Positions 14,982-23,880 of a stretch of DNA of 64,000 bases are shown piece after piece. The DNA is from Altererythrobacter sp. C41 (GTDB taxonomy: Bacteria; Pseudomonadota; Alphaproteobacteria; Sphingomonadales; Sphingomonadaceae): the NCBI RefSeq assembly GCF_016803135.1, contig NZ_JAEVFE010000003.1, positions 186,001-250,000 of the forward strand. The letters are read 5' to 3'. Both the position numbers and the translations under genes were made by a program. Under the pieces are notes generated by a model. It had not been told where the DNA came from and made no database searches. It saw nothing but the letters and a program-made list of their open reading frames with translations. Within the stretch, counting starts at the first letter, position 1; each line of letters opens with the position of its first letter.

Positions 14982-15887
14982 TTACGCGATGCCCGGCAGC
15001 AGCCGCTCGCCGGCGATCCGCTGCATCGCCTTCTGCAGTTTCTCGAACGCGCGCACCTCGATCTGGCGGATGCGTTCGCGGCTGACGTCGTAGACCTGGC
15101 TCAATTCCTCCAGCGTCTGCGGATCGTCCGTCAGGCGCCGTTCGGTGAGGATGTGCTTCTCGCGCTCATTGAGGCTGTCCATCGCTTCGACCAGCATCTC
15201 GTGGCGCACCTGCGCCTCCTCGGCCTCGGCCACGGTCTCGTCCTGAAGCGGGCGATCGTCGGTCAGCCAGTCCTGCCATTCGCCAGAACCTTCCTCGCCG
15301 CCGCGCATGGGCGTGTTCAGCGATCCGTCGCCGCCCATCATCATGCGGCGATTCATGTTGATCACTTCCTGCTCGGGCACGCCGAGGTCGGTCGCGATCT
15401 TGGCGACATCGTCCGGATGAAGATCGCTGTCCTCGTAAGCCTCGAGGTTCTTCTTCATCCGCCGCAGGTTGAAGAACAGCTTCTTCTGCGCCGCGGTGGT
15501 GCCCATCTTCACGAGCGACCACGAGCGGAGAATGAATTCCTGGATCGAGGCCTTGATCCACCACATCGCATAAGTCGCCAGGCGGAAGCCGCGGTCGGCC
15601 TCGAACTTCTTGACGCCCTGCATGAGGCCGACGTTGCCTTCGGAAATGAGGTCGCTGACCGGCAGGCCGTAGCCGCGGTAACCCATGGCGATCTTGGCCA
15701 CGAGCCGCAGATGGCTGGTAACGAGCTGCGCAGCAGCTTCCGAATCCTCGTGTTCCTCGTAGCGCTTGGCGAGCATGTATTCCTGCTCTGCCGTCAGCAC
15801 CGGGAACTTCTTGATCTCGGCGAGATAGCGGTTGAGGCTCTGCTCACCGCCAAGCGCCGGAACTGTCAATGCCTTGTTGTTGCTCAC
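14982..15887 (-). CDS. rpoH: Heat-shock sigma factor sigma-32
   Basis: Alternative sigma factor that directs RNA polymerase to heat-shock promoters. Region 2 is clear (LVTSHLRLVAKIAMGYRGYG, DLISEGNVGLMQGVKKFE, RLATYAMWWIKASIQEFIL). The RpoH box (QKKLFFNLRR) identifies it as sigma-32 rather than a housekeeping sigma. Region 4 (EELSQVYDVSRERIRQIEVRA) reads the -35 element. It is 301 residues, starting at GTG 15887. Likely targets in this window are clpB and the clpP-clpX genes. It is transcribed leftward, divergent from nothing close; rluD lies 123 bp upstream on the same strand. Confidence 0.97.
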   Translation of the reverse strand: MSNNKALTVPALGGEQSLNRYLAEIKKFPVLTAEQEYMLAKRYEEHEDSEAAAQLVTSHLRLVAKIAMGYRGYGLPVSDLISEGNVGLMQGVKKFEADRGFRLATYAMWWIKASIQEFILRSWSLVKMGTTAAQKKLFFNLRRMKKNLEAYEDSDLHPDDVAKIATDLGVPEQEVINMNRRMMMGGDGSLNTPMRGGEEGSGEWQDWLTDDRPLQDETVAEAEEAQVRHEMLVEAMDSLNEREKHILTERRLTDDPQTLEELSQVYDVSRERIRQIEVRAFEKLQKAMQRIAGERLLPGIA

Positions 15888-16010
15888 GTCTACCCTGACC
15901 TTTCTCGTGTCGACCGCGCGGTGACGGACCCCTCATGGGCATCCGCGTTGCGGGCCACGCATTCACATATAGGACGCTGGTGGGGCGGATTGAACCGACT
16001 TTCATCGATT

Positions 16011-16955
16011 TCAACGAGCGGTTTCGTCGATGAGTTCCCGCATGTCCGAGGGCAGTTCGGCCCGGAAATCCACCCTCTCGCCCGTGATCGGATGATCGAA
16101 CCCGAGCGATGCGGCGTGGAGCGCCTGACGGGCAAAACCGAGCTGCTTGAGGAGCGGGCGAAGCCCTGCCGGTGTGCGTCCATAAGTTGGGTCCCCCAAT
16201 AGCGGATGGCCGATTGACGCACAGTGAACGCGGACCTGATGCGTGCGGCCGGTTTCCAGTCGGCATTCGATCAGGGCGCAATCCCGCAGCAATTTCAGGG
16301 TCTTGTAGTGCGTTACTGCGTGCTTGCCGCGGGCCGAATTGGGCGGCAGCACGGCCATCTTCTTGCGGTTCGCCTCGGACCGGCCGATTCGCCCTGCGAT
16401 CGTGCCCATCGAGGGGACCGGGTGGCCGGCGCAGACGGCCAGGTAAGCACGGGTGATCGAATGGTCGGCAAACTGCCGCGCCAGCCCCTCGTGCGCCGCA
16501 TCGCTCTTGGCGACGACAAGCAGGCCGGAGGTGTCCTTGTCGATCCGGTGGACGATGCCCGGCCGCGCCACGCCGTTGATGCCCGACAATTGCCCCCGGC
16601 AATGGTGCAGCAGGGCGTTGACCAGCGTCCCGTCAGGGTTTCCCGCCGCGGGATGCACGACCAGCCCCGCCGGCTTGTTCACCACGATCAGATGATCGTC
16701 CTCGAACACGATGTCGAGCGGGATGTCCTGCGCCTCGGCCGCCAGCGGCTGGGGCGGGGGAACGTCGATGGAAAACGTCGTGCCTTCGCCGGTCCTGGCC
16801 GAAGCGCTGCGCACCACCGCGCCGTCGACCTTGACTCGGCCTTCGCCGATGAGCCCCTTGATCCGCTCGCGCGAAAGCCCCGACGCGTCGGCGAGCGCCT
16901 TGTCGAGGCGGAGACCGGGCGCGAGAAATCCGCCGATGACTTGATCGTCCGCCAT
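16011..16955 (-). CDS. rluD: 23S rRNA pseudouridine synthase RluD-type
   Basis: Enzyme that converts uridines of helix 69 of 23S rRNA to pseudouridine. The N-terminal S4 domain (LRLDKALADASGLSRERIKGLI) is followed by the catalytic domain. The catalytic Asp lies in RPGIVHRIDKDTSGLLVVAK, with ALIECRLETGRTHQVRVH and HPLLGDPTYG as the other family motifs. The ATG at 16955 gives 314 residues with a normal N-terminus; an upstream extension runs through the opposite-strand JAMM gene and looks spurious. Its start codon overlaps ATG 16954 of the divergent strand (CATG), so its promoter must lie within or across the neighbouring gene. Confidence 0.95.
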   Translation of the reverse strand: MADDQVIGGFLAPGLRLDKALADASGLSRERIKGLIGEGRVKVDGAVVRSASARTGEGTTFSIDVPPPQPLAAEAQDIPLDIVFEDDHLIVVNKPAGLVVHPAAGNPDGTLVNALLHHCRGQLSGINGVARPGIVHRIDKDTSGLLVVAKSDAAHEGLARQFADHSITRAYLAVCAGHPVPSMGTIAGRIGRSEANRKKMAVLPPNSARGKHAVTHYKTLKLLRDCALIECRLETGRTHQVRVHCASIGHPLLGDPTYGRTPAGLRPLLKQLGFARQALHAASLGFDHPITGERVDFRAELPSDMRELIDETAR

Positions 16956-16971
16956 GCTAGGCCAATGCGCG

Positions 16972-17367
16972 ATGATTGCCCAAGTCTCAAGTGCGGTCCT
17001 GGAGCGCATTCTCGCCGAGGCGGCAGCGGCGGCCCCCCGCGAATGCTGCGGCATCCTGCTGGGCGACGGCGCGGAGGTTCGCGCCCTCGAACCCGCGGAC
17101 AACGTCCACCCCGCGCCCAAAACGCATTTCGAAATCGATCCGCGCGCGCTGATCGATGCGCACCGGGCCGCGCGCAGGGGCGGGCCCCAGGTCGTCGGCT
17201 ACTATCACTCTCACCCGCGCGGTCCGGCCGAGCCTTCGCCTACGGACCAGGCCATGGCGGCGCGCGACGGCCGCGTCTGGGCGATCGCCGGCCAAGGCGA
17301 GGTACGGTTCTGGCGCGACGACGAAGCGGGCTTCGAACCGCTTTCCCTGCGAGTCATTGATCGGTAA
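16972..17367 (+). CDS. JAMM/MPN-type metalloprotease (Mov34/M67 family)
   Basis: A 131-residue single-domain JAMM protein. The metal site is complete: Glu in APRECCGILLG, then GYYHSHPRGPAEPSPTDQAM, which carries both His ligands, the Ser and the Asp of the HxHx(7)Sx2D signature. Bacterial relatives release sulfur-carrier or ubiquitin-like proteins (for example in cysteine or molybdopterin synthesis), but no such partner is seen nearby. An in-frame ATG at 16954 would add six residues and overlap the rluD start. There is no strong Shine-Dalgarno sequence for either. It is followed by chpT 49 bp downstream. Confidence 0.9.
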   Translation: MIAQVSSAVLERILAEAAAAAPRECCGILLGDGAEVRALEPADNVHPAPKTHFEIDPRALIDAHRAARRGGPQVVGYYHSHPRGPAEPSPTDQAMAARDGRVWAIAGQGEVRFWRDDEAGFEPLSLRVIDR

Positions 17368-17416
17368 GGCAGCGGTTAACCAGACTTTCGCAGTACGGGG
17401 CCACGTTTCTCAATCC

Positions 17417-18061
17417 ATGACCGATACCGACGCCATCGACCTCGCCAGCATGCTCTGTTCGCGCCTGTGTCACGACATGCTCAGCCCGGTCGGGGCGCTT
17501 TCCAACGGGCTCGAACTCCTCGCAGGGGAGAAGGACCCGGAGATGCGCCAGCGCTGCTTCGAACTGCTCGAGCAGAGCGCGCAGATCAGCGCCGACAAAC
17601 TCAAGTTCTTCCGCCTTGCCTACGGCGCTGCCGGCGGCTTCGGCGATCAGGTGGACGTGGCCGAGGCCCGCGCGGTGATCGACGCGCTGGCGCGTGATGC
17701 GAAGCGCGTCGCGGTGAACTGGGCGCTTGCTGAAAGCCGTTTGTCCAAGCCGGCGGTGAAGGTGCTGCTCAACTTCGCCCATATGGGCATCGAAGCGCTC
17801 GTGCGCGGCGGCACGATCGACATCGGGGCGGAAGTGCGGGACGGCGCGACCGAGATCGTCGTCCGCGCGGCCGGCGCCCGGATCGCATTCGACGAGACGA
17901 TCGGCGCGGCGCTCGAAGGCAATCTGTCGAAGGACAAGCTTTCGAGCCGCACTGCGCCCGCGCACCTGCTATGCTTGCTGGCCGATCATGCCGGGGGCGG
18001 ACTGCAATATCGGCAGACCCCCGACGCCTTGGTCCTCGGAGCGGTGCTGCCGAACGGCTGA
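17417..18061 (+). CDS. chpT: Histidine phosphotransferase ChpT (CtrA phosphorelay)
   Basis: A 214-residue protein matching ChpT/DUF2328. In Caulobacter ChpT carries phosphate from the hybrid kinase CckA to CtrA and CpdR, controlling the cell cycle. The phospho-acceptor His is H19 in MLCSRLCHDMLSPVGALSNG. It resembles a histidine kinase DHp helix pair followed by a degenerate ATPase-like domain without a functional nucleotide site. The ATG at 17417 follows a TTAACC-containing stretch. Its stop overlaps the next start (TGATG), coupling it to an AmpD-like amidase. The assignment rests on the H-box and overall layout. Confidence 0.88.
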   Translation: MTDTDAIDLASMLCSRLCHDMLSPVGALSNGLELLAGEKDPEMRQRCFELLEQSAQISADKLKFFRLAYGAAGGFGDQVDVAEARAVIDALARDAKRVAVNWALAESRLSKPAVKVLLNFAHMGIEALVRGGTIDIGAEVRDGATEIVVRAAGARIAFDETIGAALEGNLSKDKLSSRTAPAHLLCLLADHAGGGLQYRQTPDALVLGAVLPNG

Positions 18062-18765
18062 TGGACGAACTCGTCCACCACGAGCGGCCGTCGCCCAACT
18101 TCAACGAGCGTACGCTGCCGATCTCGATGGTGGTGATCCACTATACCGAGATGGAGAGCGCCGACGCCGCGCTCGAGCGGCTGTGCGATCCGGATGCGGG
18201 GGTGAGCGCGCATTACCTGATCTCGGAAGCGGGCGAAGTCACGCGGCTGGTGGCGGAGGACAAGCGGGCGTGGCATGCGGGTACGTCGTACTGGCGTGGG
18301 CACAAGGACGTGAACTCGGCGAGCATCGGGATCGAGCTCGATCACCCGGGGCATGCTCTCGGTTACCGCGAGTTTTCGGATGCGCAGTTTGCCGCGCTCG
18401 TCCCGCTGGTGGCGCGGATCGTGAAGGAACACGATATTCCGCGCGCCAACGTCGTCGGCCATTCCGATGTCGCGCCCGCGCGCAAGATCGATCCCGGCGA
18501 GCTGTTTCCCTGGGACCGGCTCGCCGAATACGGCCTGTGCCTGCCGCGTCCGGAGAAGCTCGAGCTGGGCGATCCCTTCGACAACGACGGCGCCTTCTAC
18601 CTCGCGCTCGAGCGCTTCGGCTACGACGTGACCGACGGGCGCAAGGCGGTCGAAGCGTTCCAGCGCCGCTGGCGGCCCGAACGGATCGACGGGGAGATCG
18701 ACGGGCAGATCCGGGCGATCCTGTTCCAGCTCCTCTTGGATCGCGACCGCGGACACGCTAGATAA
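18061..18765 (+). CDS. N-acetylmuramoyl-L-alanine amidase, AmpD-like
   Basis: A 234-residue amidase_2 zinc enzyme that cleaves the bond between MurNAc and the stem peptide. The first metal His is in ISMVVIHYTEM; later ones are in HAGTSYWRG and the conserved VVGHSDVAPARKIDPGELFPW. Following the catalytic domain, residues 180-234 look like a peptidoglycan-binding PG_binding_1-type helix bundle (YLALERFGYDVTDGRKAVEAFQRRW). No signal peptide is evident, which favours a cytoplasmic recycling role like AmpD. The start overlaps the chpT stop by one base. The gene ends five bases before rnpB. Confidence 0.92.
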   Translation: MDELVHHERPSPNFNERTLPISMVVIHYTEMESADAALERLCDPDAGVSAHYLISEAGEVTRLVAEDKRAWHAGTSYWRGHKDVNSASIGIELDHPGHALGYREFSDAQFAALVPLVARIVKEHDIPRANVVGHSDVAPARKIDPGELFPWDRLAEYGLCLPRPEKLELGDPFDNDGAFYLALERFGYDVTDGRKAVEAFQRRWRPERIDGEIDGQIRAILFQLLLDRDRGHAR

Positions 18766-18770
18766 GGGCC

Positions 18771-19231
<461 letters not shown>

Positions 19232-19266
19232 ATTTTCGTCGTCGCGCAGCGAAAGGCCCTCATTCG

Positions 19267-19402
19267 CTCTCTCCCCTTCAGGGGAGAGATACGCAGGCTT
19301 GCGAGCTTGCTCGCTAGCCGGAGTTGAGAGGGGAGAGAGTAAGCCGAGAAAGAGTTGCGCGATTCCCCCTCTCCCAACCCTCTCCCCTGAAGGGGCGAGG
19401 GC
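19267..19402. repeat. Family C repeat (CTCTCCCCTTCAGGGGAGAG type)
   Basis: The left part is the hairpin CTCTCCCCTTCAGGGGAGAG. The right part ends CTCTCCCCTGAAGGGGCGAG, a second palindrome in inverted orientation. Together they fill the gap between rnpB and ugd and may terminate transcription from both sides. Confidence 0.75.
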
Positions 19403-19417
19403 TAAAATCGCTGCGAA

Positions 19418-20728
19418 TCAGCCCCGTCCGACGCTGACGTAGGTGAAGCCCGCGGACTGCATGTGGTCGGGCTTGTAGATATTGCGCAGGTCCACCATCA
19501 CCGGCGCGTTTGCCAGGGCCTTCACGCGCTCCAGATCGAGCGCGCGGAAGGCATCCCATTCGGTGACGATGGCGATCGCATCGGCCCCTTCGATCGCCTC
19601 GTAGGGGCTCTTGCACATCTGCACGTCGGGCATCAGCGGTGCGGCCTGCTCCATCCCCTCCGGATCGTACCCGGCGACCTTCACGCCGGCATCTCCGAGC
19701 GCCTGCGCGATCGCGATTGCCGGGCTGTCGCGCATGTCGTCGGTGTTCGGTTTGAACGTCAGGCCGAGCAGCGCGACCTTCTTGCCCCGCGCCGCTTCCA
19801 TGCCGCCGAGCGCGTCGATCACCTTGCGCCCCATCGCGCGCTTGCGGCTGTCGTTGGTCTTCACCACCGCTTCGACGATCCGCACCGGGCTGTCGTAGTC
19901 CTCCGCGGTCTTGAGCAGTGCCAGCGTGTCCTTGGGGAAGCACGAGCCGCCGTAACCGGGGCCCGCGTGGAGGAACTTGGGGCCGATGCGGTTGTCCATC
20001 CCGATCCCGCGGCTCACGTCCTGCACGTTGGCGCCGACCTTCTCGCACAGATCGGCCATCTCATTGATGAAGGTGATCTTGGTCGCCAGGAATGCGTTGG
20101 CGGCATACTTGATCAGTTCGGCGCTGCGGCGGCTGACGAACAGGATCGGCGATTCGTTGAGGAACAGCGGGCGATAGACCTCGCGCATGACCTCGCGGCC
20201 GAAGTCGTCCTCCGCGCCGATCACGATCCGGTCGGGTCGCTTGAAGTCCCCGATCGCCGCGCCTTCGCGCAGGAACTCGGGGTTGGAGACGACCGATACG
20301 CGGTGCTTGCAGCCGGTCTCGGCGATGATCCGCTCGACCTCGTCGCCGGTGCCGACGGGGACGGTCGACTTGGTCACCACGACCGCATCGTTCGCCAGGT
20401 TCTCGCCCACTTCGCGGGCGACGGCGTGGACGAAGGAGAGATCGGCGTGGCCGTCGCCCCGGCGGCTGGGCGTGCCGACGGCGATGAAGATCGCCTGCGC
20501 ACCGGCGATGCCCTCGGCAAGATCGGTGGTGAACGACAGCCGTCCGGCGGCGACATTGCTTTCGACCAGCGCGTCGAGCCCGGGTTCGTAGATCGGCATC
20601 ACGCCTTCGTGCAGGCGGTCGATCTTCGACTGGTCCTTGTCGATGCAGACTACTTCATGCCCGAAATCGGCGAAGCAGGCGCCCGACACCAGGCCGACGT
20701 AGCCCGAACCGACCATTGCGATCTTCAT
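19418..20728 (-). CDS. ugd: UDP-glucose 6-dehydrogenase
   Basis: NAD-dependent oxidation of UDP-glucose to UDP-glucuronate, a precursor of exopolysaccharides. The N-terminus MKIAMVGSGYVGLVSGACFA carries the GxGxxG cofactor motif. NPEFLREGAAIGDF and the catalytic Cys in GPGYGGSCFPKDT are intact, followed by GLTFKPNTDDMRDSPA. It is 436 residues from the ATG at 20728, the standard length; the longer in-frame extension upstream overlaps the phosphatase gene and is not real. The ATG overlaps the upstream stop by four bases (ATGA), so it is translationally coupled to the phosphatase. Confidence 0.97.
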   Translation of the reverse strand: MKIAMVGSGYVGLVSGACFADFGHEVVCIDKDQSKIDRLHEGVMPIYEPGLDALVESNVAAGRLSFTTDLAEGIAGAQAIFIAVGTPSRRGDGHADLSFVHAVAREVGENLANDAVVVTKSTVPVGTGDEVERIIAETGCKHRVSVVSNPEFLREGAAIGDFKRPDRIVIGAEDDFGREVMREVYRPLFLNESPILFVSRRSAELIKYAANAFLATKITFINEMADLCEKVGANVQDVSRGIGMDNRIGPKFLHAGPGYGGSCFPKDTLALLKTAEDYDSPVRIVEAVVKTNDSRKRAMGRKVIDALGGMEAARGKKVALLGLTFKPNTDDMRDSPAIAIAQALGDAGVKVAGYDPEGMEQAAPLMPDVQMCKSPYEAIEGADAIAIVTEWDAFRALDLERVKALANAPVMVDLRNIYKPDHMQSAGFTYVSVGRG

Positions 20729-21528
20729 TGCGCAGTCCCCATCTTGCGAATTGTAATCGTGCCCGCTTCGTCGGCGGCCTGTATGTAGCGCCGCGTATCG
20801 CCTTCCAGCACCAGCGCCGTCAGCTTGCCCGTCCGGTAGGCGCCGGTGTCGATCCCGATGCGGTTGGCGCACTCGGCCACCGGGTCGCAGATCGTGTGCC
20901 CGTGCACCACGACATGCGAATGCGGCGCGGAGTGGCGCAGGAACCGGTCGCGGATCCACAGCAGGTCGTGGCGCGACTGTTCCTCAAGCGGTACCTCGGG
21001 AAGGATACCGGCATGGACGAACAGATAGTCGCCGGCGATCACGTATTCCTCGAATCCGCGCAGGAAATCGCGGTCCGCCTGCGGCACCGCGGCGCACATC
21101 AGGTGCTGCAGCTCGTCGAGCGTGCTTTCGTTGTAGCGCTCGCGCGTGATGCCGTAGCTGAACAGCGTCTCGCGCCCGCCGTGCTTGAGGAAGTGGCGCA
21201 GTATGCTGCGTTCCTCGAACGACTGGAGGAACATTTCCTCGTGATTGCCGGCGAGGATACGCACGCGGCGGCGCGCCTGCAACTCGCGTGCCTGGGCCAC
21301 CACACCCGCACTGTCGGGTCCGCGGTCCACCAGGTCGCCGAGCAGCACGATGGTGGTTTCGGCCGGCTGGGCCTCGCGATCATCGCGCTCGACCGCATCG
21401 ATGAGCGGCTTGAACAGATCGATACGCCCGTGAACGTCACCGACGACATAGATCCGCTCTCCCTCGGGAACGGAGGGGCGCGGCGTCTCGGGGCGGGCGC
21501 GAAAGATCTTGCGGAACGGTTCGAACAT
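20725..21528 (-). CDS. Serine/threonine-type metallophosphatase
   Basis: A 267-residue calcineurin-like phosphoesterase. Metal-site motifs are complete: YVVGDVHGRID near residue 28, LLGDLVDRGPDS, ILAGNHEEMFL, FVHAGILPEV and VVVHGHTICD. The pattern is that of bacterial PrpA/ApaH-like phosphatases, acting on phosphoproteins or dinucleoside polyphosphates; which cannot be told from sequence. ATG 21528 gives MFEPFRKIFRARPETP; the frame is open further upstream but without family character. It overlaps ugd by four bases, so a role in regulating envelope sugar synthesis is possible but unproven. Confidence 0.92.
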   Translation of the reverse strand: MFEPFRKIFRARPETPRPSVPEGERIYVVGDVHGRIDLFKPLIDAVERDDREAQPAETTIVLLGDLVDRGPDSAGVVAQARELQARRRVRILAGNHEEMFLQSFEERSILRHFLKHGGRETLFSYGITRERYNESTLDELQHLMCAAVPQADRDFLRGFEEYVIAGDYLFVHAGILPEVPLEEQSRHDLLWIRDRFLRHSAPHSHVVVHGHTICDPVAECANRIGIDTGAYRTGKLTALVLEGDTRRYIQAADEAGTITIRKMGTAQ

Positions 21529-21795
21529 AGGGTGTTTTGGCGTGGAACAGGGGGCGCCGATAGGCCAGCCGCGCCTGCACGGCAACCGATGACTCGCCAC
21601 TGAACCTGCGGGGCAGCTGGTGCACGAATTCAACACGTCCGTCTCCCGTCGAACACGGTCTGAAATATTCCTTGTGCATCGCAGCATGATGCTGCACGAT
21701 CGTTTCGCGTTCGCAAGAGTGTGCTCGATAAAACGAAGCATCCGGCGAACCGGCAGGTGGGACGAAGCACAACTGCAAACGCAAGGAAGTTTGTC

Positions 21796-22557
21796 ATGCT
21801 CACGTCCATCCGCGGCCTCACCGCCGCAGCTATTCTATCATCCGCTGTCATGGCTGCTGCGCCGGTGCATGCGCAGGGCGAGACCGACCCGCCGAGCGCG
21901 GTCGAAGTGTCCGGCAACGTCGCGATCGTCAGCGACTACCGCTTCCGCGGCGTTTCGCTGTCGGGCGGCGACCCGGCGATCCAGGGCGGAATCGACATAG
22001 CCCACGAGAGCGGGTTCTACATCGGCACCTGGGGCAGTTCGATCGACGACGGCGGCACCGATCTGCTGGGCGATGTCGAGCTGGATATCTACGGCGGCTG
22101 GAGCGGCCCCGTCGCCGAGGGCCTGACGCTCGACGTCGGGCTGCTGTACTACATGTATCCGACCGAGGATCTCGGCGCCGACACCGATTATCTCGAGCCC
22201 TACGCCTCGCTCACGTTCGCGCTGGGCCCGGCAGAGGCTACCGTCGGCGCGGCCTATGCGTTCGATCAGGCCGCGTTGGGGGACAGCGACAATCTCTATG
22301 TCTACACCGATCTCGGCGTCGGCATTCCGAACACGCCGATCACCCTGAGCGGCCACCTCGGCTACACCGACGGCGTGCTCGCGCCCCCGCTACTGGCCGG
22401 AAGCACGGACGATTCGGGGCTCGACTGGTCGCTTGGGGCGAGCGCCACGGTGCTGGGCGGCCTGAACCTCGGCGTCAGCTATGTCGGCGTCGAAGGTCCG
22501 TCGATCGACGGCTATACCGATGACGCCGTGGTCGCGACGCTGGGCATGAGCTTCTGA
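21796..22557 (+). CDS. TorF-family putative outer-membrane porin
   Basis: A 253-residue outer-membrane beta-barrel of the TorF family (formerly Gcw_chp). A signal peptide (MLTSIRGLTAAAILSSAVMAAAPVHAQ) precedes the typical opening SGNVAIVSDYRFRGVSLSGGDPAIQGGIDI and GFYIGTWGSSIDD. Alternating strands follow, and the chain ends with ATLGMSF, a C-terminal aromatic as expected for barrel insertion. ATG 21796 is preceded by AAGGAAG. The 267-bp gap upstream, shared with the divergent phosphatase gene, must contain promoters for both; I see no clear consensus in it. Confidence 0.92.
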   Translation: MLTSIRGLTAAAILSSAVMAAAPVHAQGETDPPSAVEVSGNVAIVSDYRFRGVSLSGGDPAIQGGIDIAHESGFYIGTWGSSIDDGGTDLLGDVELDIYGGWSGPVAEGLTLDVGLLYYMYPTEDLGADTDYLEPYASLTFALGPAEATVGAAYAFDQAALGDSDNLYVYTDLGVGIPNTPITLSGHLGYTDGVLAPPLLAGSTDDSGLDWSLGASATVLGGLNLGVSYVGVEGPSIDGYTDDAVVATLGMSF

Positions 22558-22582
22558 GCTTCGTCCGGCCGGCCCGCAGCCG

Positions 22583-23338
22583 TCAGTCCAGCGAGAAGTC
22601 CACCGTCGTGACGACGCGCACCTTCTTGTGGGGGCTGTCGGACACGCCCCAGCCGGCTGTCTCGCCGTCGCGCGCTTCGATCGAGAAGTAGCCCTGGGTC
22701 GCCTGTCGGATGCTGCCGACGTTCGCGCCGCTGTCTTCGGCAAATTGCTCGGCAGCGGCGCGGGCGTCCTTGGTCGCTTCGGCGATCATCGCCGGCTTGA
22801 CGGCGTCCAGCTCGGTGAAGGTGTAAGCCATGCCGGAGCCGTCCTCGAGCACGACGCCGCGGCGGACGAGTTCCGCCTGCCGCTTCACTGCATTCTGCGC
22901 GCGCTCGATGTCGTTGGTCCGCAGCGACATGCGCTGGCGGACGGTGTAGCGCCCGATGCCCTGATTGTCCGTGAAGTAGCTGACGTTGACGCCCGTCGGT
23001 TCGACCGCGCCCGCAGGAAACCCGAGATCGCGAAAGAAGGCCTCGATCGACGCGGTGTCGCGGTCGACGCCCGCCTGCGCGGTCGCCAGATCGGTGGCGG
23101 TCGAGGAGTAGGAGATCGTCCAGGTCGCGAGATCGGCCATGACCTCGCGTTCGGAAAGGCCGCGGACGGTGACCGCGCGGTCCGCCTGTTTTGCCCGAAC
23201 CAGTCCGTCGCCGAGCAGGAAGCCGCCGACGATCAGCCCACCGGCGACGATCGCCGAACTGGCAAGCCATCGCCGTGCGGTGGGCTCGCGCCACATCGGG
23301 AGGGAGGCGGACGGCGCATCGGATTTGCTCTCGACCAT
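22583..23338 (-). CDS. SIMPL-domain (DUF541) periplasmic protein
   Basis: A 251-residue protein of the SIMPL/DUF541 family. A single N-terminal hydrophobic segment (LASSAIVAGGLIVGGFLLGDG) at about 26-46 anchors or exports it. The domain follows with VTVRGLSEREVMADLATWTISYS, typical of the family, and ends KVRVVTTVDFSLD. The ATG at 23338 has AAAGGG six bases upstream and is preferred over a longer frame to 23395. The family is linked to oxidative stress and signalling, but no biochemical activity is settled. It converges on the TorF porin. Confidence 0.9.
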   Translation of the reverse strand: MVESKSDAPSASLPMWREPTARRWLASSAIVAGGLIVGGFLLGDGLVRAKQADRAVTVRGLSEREVMADLATWTISYSSTATDLATAQAGVDRDTASIEAFFRDLGFPAGAVEPTGVNVSYFTDNQGIGRYTVRQRMSLRTNDIERAQNAVKRQAELVRRGVVLEDGSGMAYTFTELDAVKPAMIAEATKDARAAAEQFAEDSGANVGSIRQATQGYFSIEARDGETAGWGVSDSPHKKVRVVTTVDFSLD

Positions 23339-23433
23339 GATTGGCCCTTTCGTTTCGGGACGGGGAGACCCATGTAGGACGTCTAATATGCGCACGATGA
23401 ACCGTGCTTTAATGTAGACGAATGGAACCCCCC

Positions 23434-23871
23434 ATGACGAAGTACCTGCACACCATGATCCGCGTCACGGATATCGACGCGACCGTCGATTTCTTCCGCA
23501 TGATCGGGCTCGAGGAAGTGCGCCGGTTCGACAACGAGAAGGGGCGCTTCACGCTCGTCTTCCTTGCCCCGCCGGGTCAGGAGGGGCTCGCCGAGGTGGA
23601 GCTGACCTACAACTGGCCGCCGGAGGACGGCAGCGCGCCGGAAGAGTACACCGGCGGGCGCAACTTCGGGCACCTCGCCTACCGCGTGGAGAACATCTAC
23701 GAGACCTGTCAGCGGCTGATGGACGCGGGCGTGACCATCAACCGCCCGCCGCGCGATGGGCACATGGCCTTCGTCCGCTCGCCCGACGGCATTTCCATCG
23801 AGCTGCTGCAGGAAGGCCATCTCCCGCCGCAGGAGCCCTGGGCGAGCATGGAGAACACCGGAAGCTGGTAA
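23434..23871 (+). CDS. gloA: Lactoylglutathione lyase (glyoxalase I)
   Basis: Metal-dependent isomerase that converts the methylglyoxal-glutathione hemithioacetal to S-lactoylglutathione. The four ligands of the family are visible in order: His in YLHTMIRV near the N-terminus, Glu in VELTYNW, His in FGHLAYRV, and Glu in ISIELLQ. Both glyoxalase betaalphabetabetabeta modules are present, so it is a complete single-chain subunit of the dimeric enzyme. I start at ATG 23434 (145 residues, GGAA upstream); ATG 23422 adds four residues. The C-terminal extension [12 protein letters not shown] is typical of proteobacterial forms. Confidence 0.93.
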   Translation: MTKYLHTMIRVTDIDATVDFFRMIGLEEVRRFDNEKGRFTLVFLAPPGQEGLAEVELTYNWPPEDGSAPEEYTGGRNFGHLAYRVENIYETCQRLMDAGVTINRPPRDGHMAFVRSPDGISIELLQEGHLPPQEPWASMENTGSW

Positions 23872-23880
23872 GGCTCCGGA

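Noticed and set aside
15890-16222. Leftward 110-codon frame between rluD and rpoH
   Set aside because: It mostly overlaps the 3' end of rluD in another frame and has no protein-like features.
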